A model generated the notes under the pieces. That model was not told the DNA's origin, did not search any database, and was given only the letters and a program-made list of their open reading frames with translations. A program made the translations under genes and the position numbers. From Candidatus Bipolaricaulota bacterium (GTDB taxonomy: Bacteria; Bipolaricaulota; Bipolaricaulia; UBA7950; UBA9294), in assembly GCA_028278555.1 (NCBI GenBank), contig JANQEA010000077.1, positions 97,385-161,384 on the forward strand: DNA of 64,000 nt. Reading direction: 5' to 3'. Shown in pieces: positions 12,529 through 20,359 of the stretch. Each line of letters opens with the position of its first letter. Positions within the stretch are counted from its first letter, which is position 1.

Positions 12529-12840
12529 CTAGACGCCCACCGCCTGGAAGGCGAAGTTGCGATCTACACGATTCCCGGCACCGTCCCCGGTGATCACCTT
12601 GCAGCTACGCGGATCGCAGGCCACCAGGACGGCGTTGTCGTACGTGCTGCCGCCTTCATAGTCGAACTGTCCCCAGGCCACGAAGTTCTGGGTCAGGACC
12701 ACAGCCGGAATCGACGTAAACGGAGTGGTGAAGTAGATCATGTAGGTCCCCGGCGCGATGTTCTTGACCGTGAACCCTCCGCTTCCGCTTCTCACCGAAC
12801 CGTCCTTGTTGATGCATCCATACTCCCATCGCGGAGCCAT
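12529..12840 (-). CDS. Small beta-rich protein resembling phage tail-fibre C-terminal domains
   Basis: About 103 residues from the ATG at 12840; a second ATG lies two codons upstream but directly abuts the AGGAGG, so 12840 is favoured. There is no signal peptide. The sequence is rich in beta-strand and glycine: GGFTVKNIAPGTYMIYFTTP, then AVVLTQNF, a DNAVLVA strand and a C-terminal DRNFAFQAVGV. This layout resembles short receptor-binding or tail-fibre tip domains and similar free-standing bacterial proteins of unknown role. It is the first gene downstream of ppdK, in the opposite direction, inside the block bounded by the ppdK stub at 14.25 kb. Confidence 0.6.
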   Translation of the reverse strand: MAPRWEYGCINKDGSVRSGSGGFTVKNIAPGTYMIYFTTPFTSIPAVVLTQNFVAWGQFDYEGGSTYDNAVLVACDPRSCKVITGDGAGNRVDRNFAFQAVGV

Positions 12841-12969
12841 CGGCATCCTCCTTTCCTCTTCGATTATGGGCCGCGACTATAAATCTACCATCAATGATGT
12901 GTGTACATCAACTCCCATGGTTTTCGCATCTAACAGAAATACGGCGCTCTCTTTGGACTTCTCGTATGC

Positions 12970-13071
12970 TTAGGAAGGACAGACGCACAACGCACCACCA
13001 GAGAAGGCTCCGCCGACTCCCCGCTGGCAGTCGGGAATCCACGAGCCGGTGCCAGACTGGTACCAGGCCAT
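12970..13071 (-). CDS. Possible 33-residue cysteine-containing peptide
   Basis: A short frame starting at the ATG at 13071 with CTGGAG six bases upstream, a good ribosome site. The peptide starts MAWYQSGTGSW and ends in a glycine-rich, cysteine-bearing tail GGAFSGGALCVCPS, with a third cysteine in the middle. No modification enzyme or exporter gene is next to it, so a peptide natural product is speculation. It lies 46 bases downstream of the GNAT gene on the same strand. It could equally be chance. Confidence 0.3.
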   Translation of the reverse strand: MAWYQSGTGSWIPDCQRGVGGAFSGGALCVCPS

Positions 13072-13117
13072 GAGAAGCTCCAGCGGACACTGGGGCTTCG
13101 GCGCTTTGCCTCGCTGC

Positions 13118-13735
13118 TCAGCGAAGCTGAATCGCAGGCTCCCTGACCATCTCCCAGTCGAAGAGGCCGACCGCTGGGAGCGCGATCTTCTCGACGATGC
13201 GGAACCTGAAGTGCTCGTACAGCGACACATTGTCGTCGCTCCCCGCGCCGACGTAGAGCGGGAGGCCGAGGCGTTCGGAGTCCTCGATCGCAGCGCTGAT
13301 CAGCGTCCGGCCGAACCCCTTTCCACGGTGCATCGGTGGAACGCCGAAGACGTACAGGTACAGATACTCCCGCCCCTTTAGATGAGCCTTCCTGTACTCG
13401 GTGACTGGCTTGAACGCGGGGCCCATCCGCTTCGCAGCGGTTCGTCCGATGCGCATCGCTGCCGGCAGCCCGCCGCTTCGCAGCATCTGCCAGGCTGTCA
13501 TGTCGATATGCTCTCCGGGGACCCAGGCCACGATCCCTTCGAGGTTCTCGGAGGGCGCGAAGACCTTGCCGTAGGTCAGACCATGCCGCACCGCGATCTC
13601 GAAGATCGCGCGAAGCGTCTTCTGGAGATCCGTCTCGCCTTCGCAGACTGCATTCCAGATGGGATCCTCCCGGAATGCATCCGCCAGCACGGCGGCGGCC
13701 CGTGGGATATCGCACTTGCCGACTTCGTAGAGCAT
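13118..13735 (-). CDS. GNAT-family N-acetyltransferase
   Basis: A 205-residue acetyl-CoA-dependent acyltransferase of unknown substrate. The acetyl-CoA-binding loop is visible as FGVPPMHRGKGFGRTLI (the R/QxxGxG/A pattern) near residue 140, followed by a helix and LYVGAGSDDNVSLYEHFRF, which is the usual C-terminal part of the fold. The N-terminus YEVGKCDIPRAAAVLADAF is typical of this superfamily. The ATG at 13735 is preserved with GGGAG five bases upstream and is preferred over a longer in-frame ATG at 13768. Confidence 0.85.
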   Translation of the reverse strand: MLYEVGKCDIPRAAAVLADAFREDPIWNAVCEGETDLQKTLRAIFEIAVRHGLTYGKVFAPSENLEGIVAWVPGEHIDMTAWQMLRSGGLPAAMRIGRTAAKRMGPAFKPVTEYRKAHLKGREYLYLYVFGVPPMHRGKGFGRTLISAAIEDSERLGLPLYVGAGSDDNVSLYEHFRFRIVEKIALPAVGLFDWEMVREPAIQLR

Positions 13736-13784
13736 TCGTCTCCCTTTCCTGACGGAGCTTCGGCGCATCCGCTGGACAGCGAGG

Positions 13785-14186
13785 CTAACTCAGCACCAGT
13801 CCGTACAGCAGACCAAGGGCGAGCATCTCAGCGAGACCCGTCACCAGTGTGTACAGCAACGCCTTGGCAGGGATCACGAACATCATCCATTGCGTCGCAA
13901 CCTGCATCACGACCCGTGCGAACCAGACCAGCCCACCGTACGCAAGGCCCTGGATCCATCCGGAGCCTCCGGGCAGGCTCGCCTCCAGCAACAGAAAGCC
14001 GCCGGCCAATGCGAAGCCGTAGACGAGATCGATCGCCAACCCAGCGGGGACGTTGATCGACGTTCGTGCGATCGGCTTGAAGACCTCGTAGAGCCGCCGA
14101 GCGAGCGAGTTCGCGTTGATGAAGCCATCGAGTACTCCGAAGAGGATGCCGCTGCCGATGCTGACGAGGATGTACCTGAGAATCAT
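13785..14186 (-). CDS. Small integral membrane protein of unknown function
   Basis: About 133 residues from the ATG at 14186, which has AGGAGGG upstream; an upstream in-frame ATG at 14243 is less likely. Four hydrophobic segments are visible (about residues 2-22, 45-65, 75-95 and 105-130). The N-terminus MILRYILVSIGSGILFGVLD and the sequence GFINANSLARRLYEVFKPIAR have no function I can name. The gene is in the same direction as the GNAT gene 50 bases downstream and may be co-transcribed with it. Confidence 0.7.
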   Translation of the reverse strand: MILRYILVSIGSGILFGVLDGFINANSLARRLYEVFKPIARTSINVPAGLAIDLVYGFALAGGFLLLEASLPGGSGWIQGLAYGGLVWFARVVMQVATQWMMFVIPAKALLYTLVTGLAEMLALGLLYGLVLS

Positions 14187-14240
14187 GTCATCGCCCTCCT
14201 GGGAGCTGAGTGGATCGGACTGAACATTGTAGCCTGATGG

Positions 14241-14357
14241 CAAGAGGAGCGAAGTCTGTCGCCTTCTGTCACCAAGTCGGCCTCGACTACGTCAGCTTGC
14301 AGCCCGTACCGCGTGCCGATCACGCGATTGGCGGCCGCACAGGCAGCCCTCAGTTCG
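14241..14357 (+). pseudogene. Frameshifted 3'-end stub of a second ppdK
   Basis: The bases encode AKSVAFCHQVGLDYVS in one frame and then, after one extra T at 14297/14298, CSPYRVPITRLAAAQAALSS in the next. Together these match the last 35 codons of the intact ppdK at 12219-12326 almost perfectly. Many of the nucleotide differences are synonymous, so the stub derives from a ppdK that was once functional, not from a recent copy of the neighbour. No further upstream ppdK sequence is visible. Confidence 0.85.
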
Positions 14358-14372
14358 CTGCCTGTGTGGCCA

Positions 14373-14401
14373 GAGAAGCCGCCGATTGCCATCGGCTTCT
14401 C
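14373..14401. repeat. Short inverted repeat next to the ppdK stub
   Basis: Perfect 9-base arms GAGAAGCCG (14373-14381) and CGGCTTCTC (14393-14401) with an 11-base loop. It lies 15 bases beyond the ppdK stub in a non-coding stretch (14358-14490) where I see nothing else. Confidence 0.7.
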
Positions 14402-14490
14402 ACAAGGAACTCTGTGGCTAGCCGACTCGCCGAAGCTCCCTGCTAGCCGTGGCGCTACCCTGCAACTCGATACTCTGAGGCAGATCGCCT

Positions 14491-15099
14491 CTAGATCGAG
14501 ATCGGTTCCGGGATCTCGGCCCAGTTGCCCGGAAGAGGTGGAATCACCCAGCTCGGATCGGGACGCCAGTCTGGCCACGACTCGCTGAACGGTGCAAGGC
14601 GACGCTCGATCCGTTCGATCGCACGCGCTCCCTCTGCGCGGATCCCGGCCGCTTGATCGGGATCGTACCAGCCCAGCTCTTGGGTTCGCTCGAAGTGGTC
14701 CTCGTCCTTCCATGACCACTCCAAGTCCGGCGTCACGACGATGTCTAAGGAATGATCCCAAGACAGCAGCCCGTCCGGAACACGGACGGCCCGAGCCTGA
14801 AGGTTCACGTACCAACCCAGGAAGTTGCCGGTATCTGCAGACCACATGACCCATATCGCGTGAGCTGCATCCTTCTCGATGATCTGCAGGACATTGGTGT
14901 CCGTCCATACCTTGTCCACCGGCAGGGGAACATGGCCTGTCTCAAAGTCAACGTACGTCCACACGCACGGTGTGCGTGCCTGGAGATAGAGCAACACCCT
15001 GTCAGCATCGTCACGTACAACGGTCATTGGAATTGCATACTGGACATTCCTGCGCCAGATGTGCCTCAGCAAAACGAACCGTCCAGATTCCCAACGCAT
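14491..15099 (-). CDS. DUF402 family protein (FomD/Ntdp-like)
   Basis: A 202-residue protein of the DUF402 fold, a small beta barrel that in characterised members hydrolyses nucleoside diphosphates or activated phosphonates with bound metal. The family core is clear: FLGWYVNLQARAVRVPDG, then HSLDIVVTPDLEWSWKDEDHFE, containing the D..LD..V..D....KDEDE-type acidic metal-binding residues, and GWYDPDQA near the C-terminus. It is transcribed away from the CoA operon; their start regions are divergent and 164 bases apart. Biological substrate unknown. Confidence 0.85.
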   Translation of the reverse strand: MRWESGRFVLLRHIWRRNVQYAIPMTVVRDDADRVLLYLQARTPCVWTYVDFETGHVPLPVDKVWTDTNVLQIIEKDAAHAIWVMWSADTGNFLGWYVNLQARAVRVPDGLLSWDHSLDIVVTPDLEWSWKDEDHFERTQELGWYDPDQAAGIRAEGARAIERIERRLAPFSESWPDWRPDPSWVIPPLPGNWAEIPEPISI

Positions 15100-15206
15100 G
15101 ATCTCTCCCGGATTGGCCTACAGACTCGATCGCGATGCTAAGCCCGGGAGCCAGTGTCATCAAGCTGCGGAAGAATCCGCAAATCCTAAGGTGGGCTACC
15201 GGATCC

Positions 15207-15235
15207 TTGGACTCATCCTCCCACAGCCGTACAAT
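15207..15235 (+). promoter_or_regulatory. Sigma70-type promoter of the coenzyme A operon
   Basis: TTGGAC at 15207-15212, a 17-base spacer and TACAAT at 15230-15235, 29 bases before the coaBC TTG start. No other promoter is visible before the end of coaX. Confidence 0.7.
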
Positions 15236-15263
15236 CCCGCGCGGACTGCGATAGGGAGGCTTC

Positions 15264-16448
15264 TTGTCTGAACGGAATGTGGTTCTCGGCGTCACCGGAT
15301 CGATCGCGGCGTACAAGGCGGTCGATCTGGTGAGCAAGCTGACGCAGGCCGGCGTCTCCGCCTACACGGTGATGACCGAGTCGGCGACGAAGCTCGTCGG
15401 GCCGGCATCGTTCCGCGCGATCACCGGGCTTCCCGTGGCGTCCAGGATGTTCGAGCTGGAGAGCACCTTCTCGATCGAGCACGTCTCGCTTGCCGAGGCC
15501 GCCGATCTGCTGCTGATCGCCCCGGCGACTGCAAACGTGATCGCGAAAGTCGCGCACGGGATCGCCGACGACCTTCTGACCTGCACCGCGCTTGCCACCC
15601 GCGCCCCCATCTTGATTGCCCCGGCGATGCACACGGCGATGTGGGAGAACCCAGCGACGCAAGCGAACGTCAAGACCTTGCGAGAGCAGGGGATCCGGTT
15701 CGTCGGACCGGCTGTCGGACGGCTCGCCTCCGGCGGATTCGGCGAGGGCCGGTTCGCACCCGTTCCCGAGATCCTCGGCGAGGCATTGCACATCCTTGGA
15801 CAGGATGGTGATCTCGCGGGGAAGAGGATCGTTGTCAGCGCCGCGGGAACACGAGAGGCGATCGACCCGGTCCGGTTCGTCGGGAACCGCTCGTCGGGCA
15901 AGATGGGGTACGCACTCGCCGAAGCGGCACGCGATCGCGGGGCCAACGTCGCCCTCATCTCCGGGCCGACGCAGCTGGCACGCCCATCTGGGATAGATGT
16001 GAATGACGTCGTGACTGCTGCCGATATGCTCGACGCCGTCAGGAGCGCGTGCAACGAGGCTGATGCGCTGATCATGGCCGCCGCCGTCGCCGACTACCGG
16101 CCGGAGTCCGCCGCAGAGACCAAGCTCAAGAAGTCCGAGGCTGAGCTTCTCCTGCGCCTTGAGAAGACCGATGACATCCTCGACTCGATTCGCGACGTGC
16201 CCGTCCGCGTCGGATTCGCCGCGGAGACGGAGAACCTGATCGAGAACGCGCGCGGGAAGCTTGAGGCGAAAGATCTCGATCTGATCGTCGCCAACAACAT
16301 CGGCGGACCGGACGCGCCGTTCGGCTCGGATGAAAACCGCGCCACCCTGGTCGATGCCCAAGGAGTTGAAGAGCTGCCGACGATGTCGAAGCGCGAGCTC
16401 GCCGACCGGCTCCTCGATCGCGTCCGTGATCGGCTGGCAGCGAACTAG
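15264..16448 (+). CDS. coaBC: Bifunctional phosphopantothenoylcysteine decarboxylase / phosphopantothenate-cysteine ligase
   Basis: Catalyses two steps of coenzyme A synthesis: ligation of cysteine to 4'-phosphopantothenate, then FMN-dependent decarboxylation. The 394-residue protein has CoaC at the N-terminus (GVTGSIAAYKAVDL, the active-site histidine in IEHVSLAEAADLLLIAPATAN, APAMHTAMWENPATQ and RLASGGFGEGR) and CoaB at the C-terminus (SAAGTREAIDPVRFVGNRSSGKMG split over about residue 190-215, then AAAVADYRP and a lysine pair). The TTG start at 15264 is supported by AGGGAGG and by family N-termini. It is the first gene of a five-gene CoA operon. Confidence 0.97.
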   Translation: MSERNVVLGVTGSIAAYKAVDLVSKLTQAGVSAYTVMTESATKLVGPASFRAITGLPVASRMFELESTFSIEHVSLAEAADLLLIAPATANVIAKVAHGIADDLLTCTALATRAPILIAPAMHTAMWENPATQANVKTLREQGIRFVGPAVGRLASGGFGEGRFAPVPEILGEALHILGQDGDLAGKRIVVSAAGTREAIDPVRFVGNRSSGKMGYALAEAARDRGANVALISGPTQLARPSGIDVNDVVTAADMLDAVRSACNEADALIMAAAVADYRPESAAETKLKKSEAELLLRLEKTDDILDSIRDVPVRVGFAAETENLIENARGKLEAKDLDLIVANNIGGPDAPFGSDENRATLVDAQGVEELPTMSKRELADRLLDRVRDRLAAN

Positions 16449-16455
16449 GAGACCG

Positions 16456-17409
16456 ATGCCCTCCGCGGGAACCCCAAAGCTCGGCTTCATCGGAACCGGG
16501 ATCGTGGGCAGCGCTCTTGCCCGCGCGCTCGTCCACGCAGGGTATGACGTCACCGCGATTCACAACCGGAGCCCGGAGAAGGCTGCGAACCTTGCTGCAA
16601 GTCTCGAGGGGGCGCACGCCGTCGACTCGGCTCAGTCCGTCGTCGACGGAGCGGACATCGTCTTCCTCACGGTCCCGGACGACGCGATCGAAGCGCTCTG
16701 TCGCTCACTTAATTGGTCTATGTCCGGGACCATCGAATCGCAAAGCGGCTCGATGCCGTGCACCACAGCGCATGCTGTGGTGCACGCCAGTGGTGCTGCG
16801 TCGATCGACATCCTCCAGGCCGCGAGGGATCAGGGATCTTCGGTCGGCGCGTTCCATCCGCTACAGACGTTCGCGAGCCCTAACCAGGCGCTGAAGAACC
16901 TTCCGGGTTCGGCCTTCGCGATCGAAGCGAGCGACCCCTCGCTCGAGAAGCAGCTCGACGGCATGGCCCGCGCCCTCGAGGGGACACCCCTCGTCCTCGA
17001 TGGTGACAAGGCCCTCTACCACGCGAGCGCGGTCCTCGCCTGCAACAACCTCGTAACCCTCCTCGACGCCGCCGCCGGACTCTGGGACGGCCTCGGCCTC
17101 AGCAAGGCCGAGGGACTTCGCGCGCTCCTGCCGCTCGTACGAGGGACGATCGAGAACCTCGAGTCCGTCGGTCTCCCCAATGCCTTGACCGGCCCGGTCG
17201 CGCGCGGAGACGTCGGGACCGTCGAGCGGAACCTCGCGGCACTGGCAAGACACGATCCGACATCGGCCGACTTGTATTGCGAGCTAGCACGTAGGACGAT
17301 CCCGATCGCACGGGCGAAGGGAACCCTCGATGCAGGAGGCGCCGAGCGTCTCCTCGGAGCGCTGGAAGCGTACGGGAAGACAAGCGAGAACGACCGAGAA
17401 GCGGGGTGA
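16456..17409 (+). CDS. Rossmann/DUF2520 oxidoreductase, PanG-like ketopantoate reductase candidate
   Basis: A 317-residue NADPH-type reductase with an N-terminal Rossmann domain (GFIGTGIVGSALARALVHAG, first strand-loop-helix) and a C-terminal DUF2520 helical domain (FHPLQTFA, then HASAVLACNNLVTLLDAA). The alternative ketopantoate reductase PanG belongs to this class. Here it stands between coaBC and panB-panC, exactly where a ketopantoate reductase is needed, and no PanE or IlvC is seen nearby. That makes PanG function likely by context but not proven. The segment around residues 92-112 is atypical and contains a 13-base-arm palindrome in the DNA. The stop overlaps the first possible panB start. 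Confidence 0.85.
   Translation: MPSAGTPKLGFIGTGIVGSALARALVHAGYDVTAIHNRSPEKAANLAASLEGAHAVDSAQSVVDGADIVFLTVPDDAIEALCRSLNWSMSGTIESQSGSMPCTTAHAVVHASGAASIDILQAARDQGSSVGAFHPLQTFASPNQALKNLPGSAFAIEASDPSLEKQLDGMARALEGTPLVLDGDKALYHASAVLACNNLVTLLDAAAGLWDGLGLSKAEGLRALLPLVRGTIENLESVGLPNALTGPVARGDVGTVERNLAALARHDPTSADLYCELARRTIPIARAKGTLDAGGAERLLGALEAYGKTSENDREAG
16757..16786. repeat. Perfect palindrome inside the PanG-like gene
   Basis: 13-base arms CGTGCACCACAGC (16757-16769) and GCTGTGGTGCACG (16774-16786) around a GCAT loop. It is in frame and encodes the atypical segment just before the VVHASGAAS motif of the reductase. Confidence 0.8.
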
Positions 17410-17414
17410 GTGTG

Positions 17415-18272
17415 ATGCGCGTTACGATTGCGGACATCCGGAAGAAGAAGGCGAAGGGCGAGCGGTTCGCGGCGATCACGGCCTACGACGTCGTCACCGG
17501 TCGCCTCGTCGACGAGGCCGGGATTCCGTTCCTGTTGGTCGGCGACAGCCTCGGCATGGTCTCTCTCGGCTATGACAGCACGATCCCCGTCACGCTCGAT
17601 GTCATGATCCATCACACGCAAGCGGTCGTTCGCGGGAACAAGACATCGCTGATCGTCGCCGATCTCCCGTTCATGACCTATCACAAGAATGCGGAGCAGG
17701 CGCTTGACAGCGCCGGGCGCTGCCTCCAAGAGGGCGGCGCGCAGGCGGTGAAGCTCGAGGGCGGGCGGAGCATCGCGCCGACGGTCAAGCGGCTGACGGA
17801 GGCCGGGATCCCGGTCGTCGGCCACCTCGGGATCACACCCCAGTCGATCCACCAACTCGGCGGCTTCAAGGCACAGGGGAAGAACGTTGCCCGCGCGACC
17901 GAGCTCCTCGAAGACGCGCTGGTGCTCCAGGAAGCCGGCGCGTTCGCGATCGTCCTCGAGTGCGTGCCGGCCGAACTCTCCAAGTTGATCACCGAACGAC
18001 TGTCGATTCCGACGATCGGGATCGGCGCCGGTCCGCACTGCGACGCCGAGATCCAGGTGATCGCCGACACGCTCGGCTGGTTCTCCGACTTCGTGCCGAA
18101 GCACGCCAAGCAGTTCGCGAAGCTTGCCGATGCGGCGGCGGCCGCGCTGTCCGGCTACGTGAAGGAGGTCGAGGCGGGGACCTTCCCGACGGAGAAGGAG
18201 TCGGTCTCGGTCTCCGAGGAGGTCATCCGCGCCGTGGAGGAGAGGATCGCGGGGGCGCCCGGAGGCGCGTGA
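17415..18272 (+). CDS. panB: 3-methyl-2-oxobutanoate hydroxymethyltransferase
   Basis: First committed step of pantothenate synthesis: transfers a hydroxymethyl group from methylene-tetrahydrofolate to ketoisovalerate. About 285 residues, normal length. Signatures are AYDVVTGRLVDEAGIPFLLVG, GDSLGMVSLGYDSTIPVTLD (metal and substrate site), GHLGITPQSIHQLGG and LECVPAELSKLITE with the catalytic glutamate. The ATG at 17415 is preferred because of the GGGGTGA before it; a GTG at 17406 in the same frame is possible. The stop overlaps the panC start by one base. Confidence 0.95.
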   Translation: MRVTIADIRKKKAKGERFAAITAYDVVTGRLVDEAGIPFLLVGDSLGMVSLGYDSTIPVTLDVMIHHTQAVVRGNKTSLIVADLPFMTYHKNAEQALDSAGRCLQEGGAQAVKLEGGRSIAPTVKRLTEAGIPVVGHLGITPQSIHQLGGFKAQGKNVARATELLEDALVLQEAGAFAIVLECVPAELSKLITERLSIPTIGIGAGPHCDAEIQVIADTLGWFSDFVPKHAKQFAKLADAAAAALSGYVKEVEAGTFPTEKESVSVSEEVIRAVEERIAGAPGGA

Positions 18273-19123
18273 TGAAGGTCGCGGAATCGATCGCCGAGTT
18301 CCGAAAGCTTCGAGCCGACCTCGCCGAGCCGGTCGGCTTCGTCCCGACGATGGGCTACCTCCACGTGGGACATCTCTCGCTCGTCCGGGAGGCGCGCGAA
18401 CGGAGCGCGTCCGTCGTCGCCAGCATCTTCGTCAATCCATCGCAGTTCGCGCCGACGGAGGATCTGGCCGCCTACCCACGGGATCTCGATCGGGATCTCG
18501 CCCTCCTCGAAGCGGAGGGCGCCGACCTCGTCTTCGTCCCAGAGGCAGAGGAGATGTACCCGGATGGATACGACACGTGGATTGCGGTCGAGGAGCTGAC
18601 GACGCGACTCGAGGGCGCATCGCGACCGACCCACTTCCGCGGCGTGGCGACCGTTGTCGGGAAACTGTTCGTCATCGTCGAGCCGCAGATCGCCGTCTTC
18701 GGGCAGAAGGACGCACAACAAGCGCTCGTCATTGATCGGCTCATCCGCGACCTCGGATTCGCCATCGAGCTCGTCGTCGCGCCGACCATCCGCGAGTCGG
18801 ACGGTCTCGCGATGAGCAGCCGGAACACATACCTTGAGCCCGACGAACGGGTAGGAGCGACCGTCCTCCGACAGTCCCTCCTCCTCGCCGAGCGCCTCTA
18901 TGCCGACGGGGAACGGTCGGCCAAGATGATCCGATCACGGATGCAGGAGCTGATCGCGTCGGAGCCGCTCGTCGAGCCTGTTTACGTTAGTCTCGCCGAC
19001 GTGACGACACTCGAAGAGCTGGAGACAATCGATCGGAAGGCACTCGTCTCGCTGGCCGCGAAGGTGGGCGTGACACGCCTGATTGACAATATCGTGCTCC
19101 CACCGGGGGAGGGATTGCTTTGA
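18272..19123 (+). CDS. panC: Pantothenate synthetase (pantoate-beta-alanine ligase)
   Basis: Joins pantoate and beta-alanine using ATP. The 283-residue protein shows PTMGYLHVGHLSLVREA (the HIGH-type nucleotide site), FVNPSQFAPTEDLAAYPR, the KLFVIVEPQIAVFGQKDAQQ block and MSSRNTYL near residue 190. The ATG shares an A with the panB TGA stop, and the coaX TTG start overlaps its own stop by four bases, so translation is coupled along the operon. No panD for beta-alanine supply is visible in the window. Confidence 0.96.
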   Translation: MKVAESIAEFRKLRADLAEPVGFVPTMGYLHVGHLSLVREARERSASVVASIFVNPSQFAPTEDLAAYPRDLDRDLALLEAEGADLVFVPEAEEMYPDGYDTWIAVEELTTRLEGASRPTHFRGVATVVGKLFVIVEPQIAVFGQKDAQQALVIDRLIRDLGFAIELVVAPTIRESDGLAMSSRNTYLEPDERVGATVLRQSLLLAERLYADGERSAKMIRSRMQELIASEPLVEPVYVSLADVTTLEELETIDRKALVSLAAKVGVTRLIDNIVLPPGEGLL

Positions 19124-19878
19124 TTCTCGTCGGAGATGTCGGCAACACGCAGACGGTCCTCGGACTGTTCGACGGGGAAGAACTCGTCGAGCATTGGCGC
19201 CTGACGACCGACCGGAACCGAACCTGCGACGAGCTGGCGATCTTCGTCCGCCGATTGCTGAAGGATTCGGACCGCCCGGCCGATGAGGTCTCTGCCGTCG
19301 CTCTCTCCTCCGTCGTCCCCTCTCTCTACCGGACGCTTGACGGCGGACTCCAGAAGGTCTTCGGCGTCGAACCTCACTTCCTGACGCCGGAGAGCTGCGG
19401 GATTCGGCTCGACGTCAAGGAGCCGCGTGCCGTCGGGGCCGACCGGATCGCGAACACGATCGCGGCCCATGCGCTCGTCGGAGGCCCTTGCCTCGTCATC
19501 GACTTCGGAACGGCGACCAACTTCGACGTCGTCGGGGCGGACGGCGCCTTCCTCGGGGGGGCGATCGCGCCGGAGATGCAGATTGCCGCTCGCGGACTGA
19601 TCGAGCGGGCGGCCCAGCTCCATTCGATCTCGCTCGATGTTCCCGACTCGGTCCTCGGCAAGACGACGACCGAGAATCTGCAGTCGGGGATCGTCCTCGG
19701 CTTCCTCGAACTCGTCGACGGGTTGATCCGTCGATTCCGAGCGGAGGTCCCGGATCTCGGGCGGGTCGTCGCCACCGGAGGGAAGGCCGAGCTCTTCGCC
19801 TCGAGGCTCGCCTCGATCGACGAGTACGTCCCCTTTCTGACCCTCCGTGGACTGAGGATCTGGTGGGAGAGACGCTAG
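19120..19878 (+). CDS. coaX: Type III pantothenate kinase
   Basis: Phosphorylates pantothenate; the potassium-dependent, feedback-insensitive CoaX class. The 252-residue protein has the ASKHA-fold phosphate loops: VGDVGNTQTVLGLF at the start, GADRIANTIAAHALVGG near residue 107, IDFGTATNFDVV near 128 and VVATGGKAELFAS at the C-terminus. The TTG start at 19120 overlaps the panC stop in TTGA. With coaBC, panB, panC and the PanG-like protein it completes ketoisovalerate to 4'-phosphopantetheine within one operon apart from beta-alanine supply. Confidence 0.95.
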   Translation: MILVGDVGNTQTVLGLFDGEELVEHWRLTTDRNRTCDELAIFVRRLLKDSDRPADEVSAVALSSVVPSLYRTLDGGLQKVFGVEPHFLTPESCGIRLDVKEPRAVGADRIANTIAAHALVGGPCLVIDFGTATNFDVVGADGAFLGGAIAPEMQIAARGLIERAAQLHSISLDVPDSVLGKTTTENLQSGIVLGFLELVDGLIRRFRAEVPDLGRVVATGGKAELFASRLASIDEYVPFLTLRGLRIWWERR

Positions 19879-19885
19879 CCGGAAC

Positions 19886-20296
19886 CTAGTAGCGCGACGC
19901 GTGGATTAGGCCTCCAACCACACCCGAGACGAGACCCGCACAGCCACCGAGAACGAGCGCCATGAAGATCCCCGGCGGGTCCAAGATGAGCTGGAACGTT
20001 CCGGCGTATGGCTGCGGAGCGGCCATCGACGTCAACCAAGCAAGCACCACGGGCGCAATGGCCGACAGGCCACCGCCGACCGCCATGGCCGAGAAGCTGT
20101 CGTCGCCACCGTTTCGGATCGTGATCCGCCCGAACAGGAAGCCGATCCCCCCTCCGAGAACCACGTTGAAGACAGCCTCCATTCGGGGGATCTGCACGAG
20201 CCGGAAGAAGAGACTCCCGAGAACCGCTGCGACCAACCCCCAGGCGGCAGCCTTCAGAATCGAGCGCACGTCGAGACGCATCCCTCCAACTCCCAT
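19886..20296 (-). CDS. Small integral membrane protein of unknown function
   Basis: A 136-residue protein with four hydrophobic segments (about residues 14-34, 42-60, 70-90 and 105-130) separated by short loops and rich in glycine, e.g. NVVLGGGIGFLFGRITIRNGG. I recognise no family. It lies tail-to-tail with coaX, seven bases apart, and downstream of the nitroreductase in the same direction with a 63-base gap, so it may be the last gene of the flavoenzyme unit. An ATG at 20281 is an alternative start with GGAGG too close to it. Confidence 0.65.
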   Translation of the reverse strand: MGVGGMRLDVRSILKAAAWGLVAAVLGSLFFRLVQIPRMEAVFNVVLGGGIGFLFGRITIRNGGDDSFSAMAVGGGLSAIAPVVLAWLTSMAAPQPYAGTFQLILDPPGIFMALVLGGCAGLVSGVVGGLIHASRY

Positions 20297-20359
20297 GACT
20301 TGGAATGGTCTCCACGATAGGTTCCGGGACCGCCGCCGTCAAGACGGCAAGCCGTTGGC

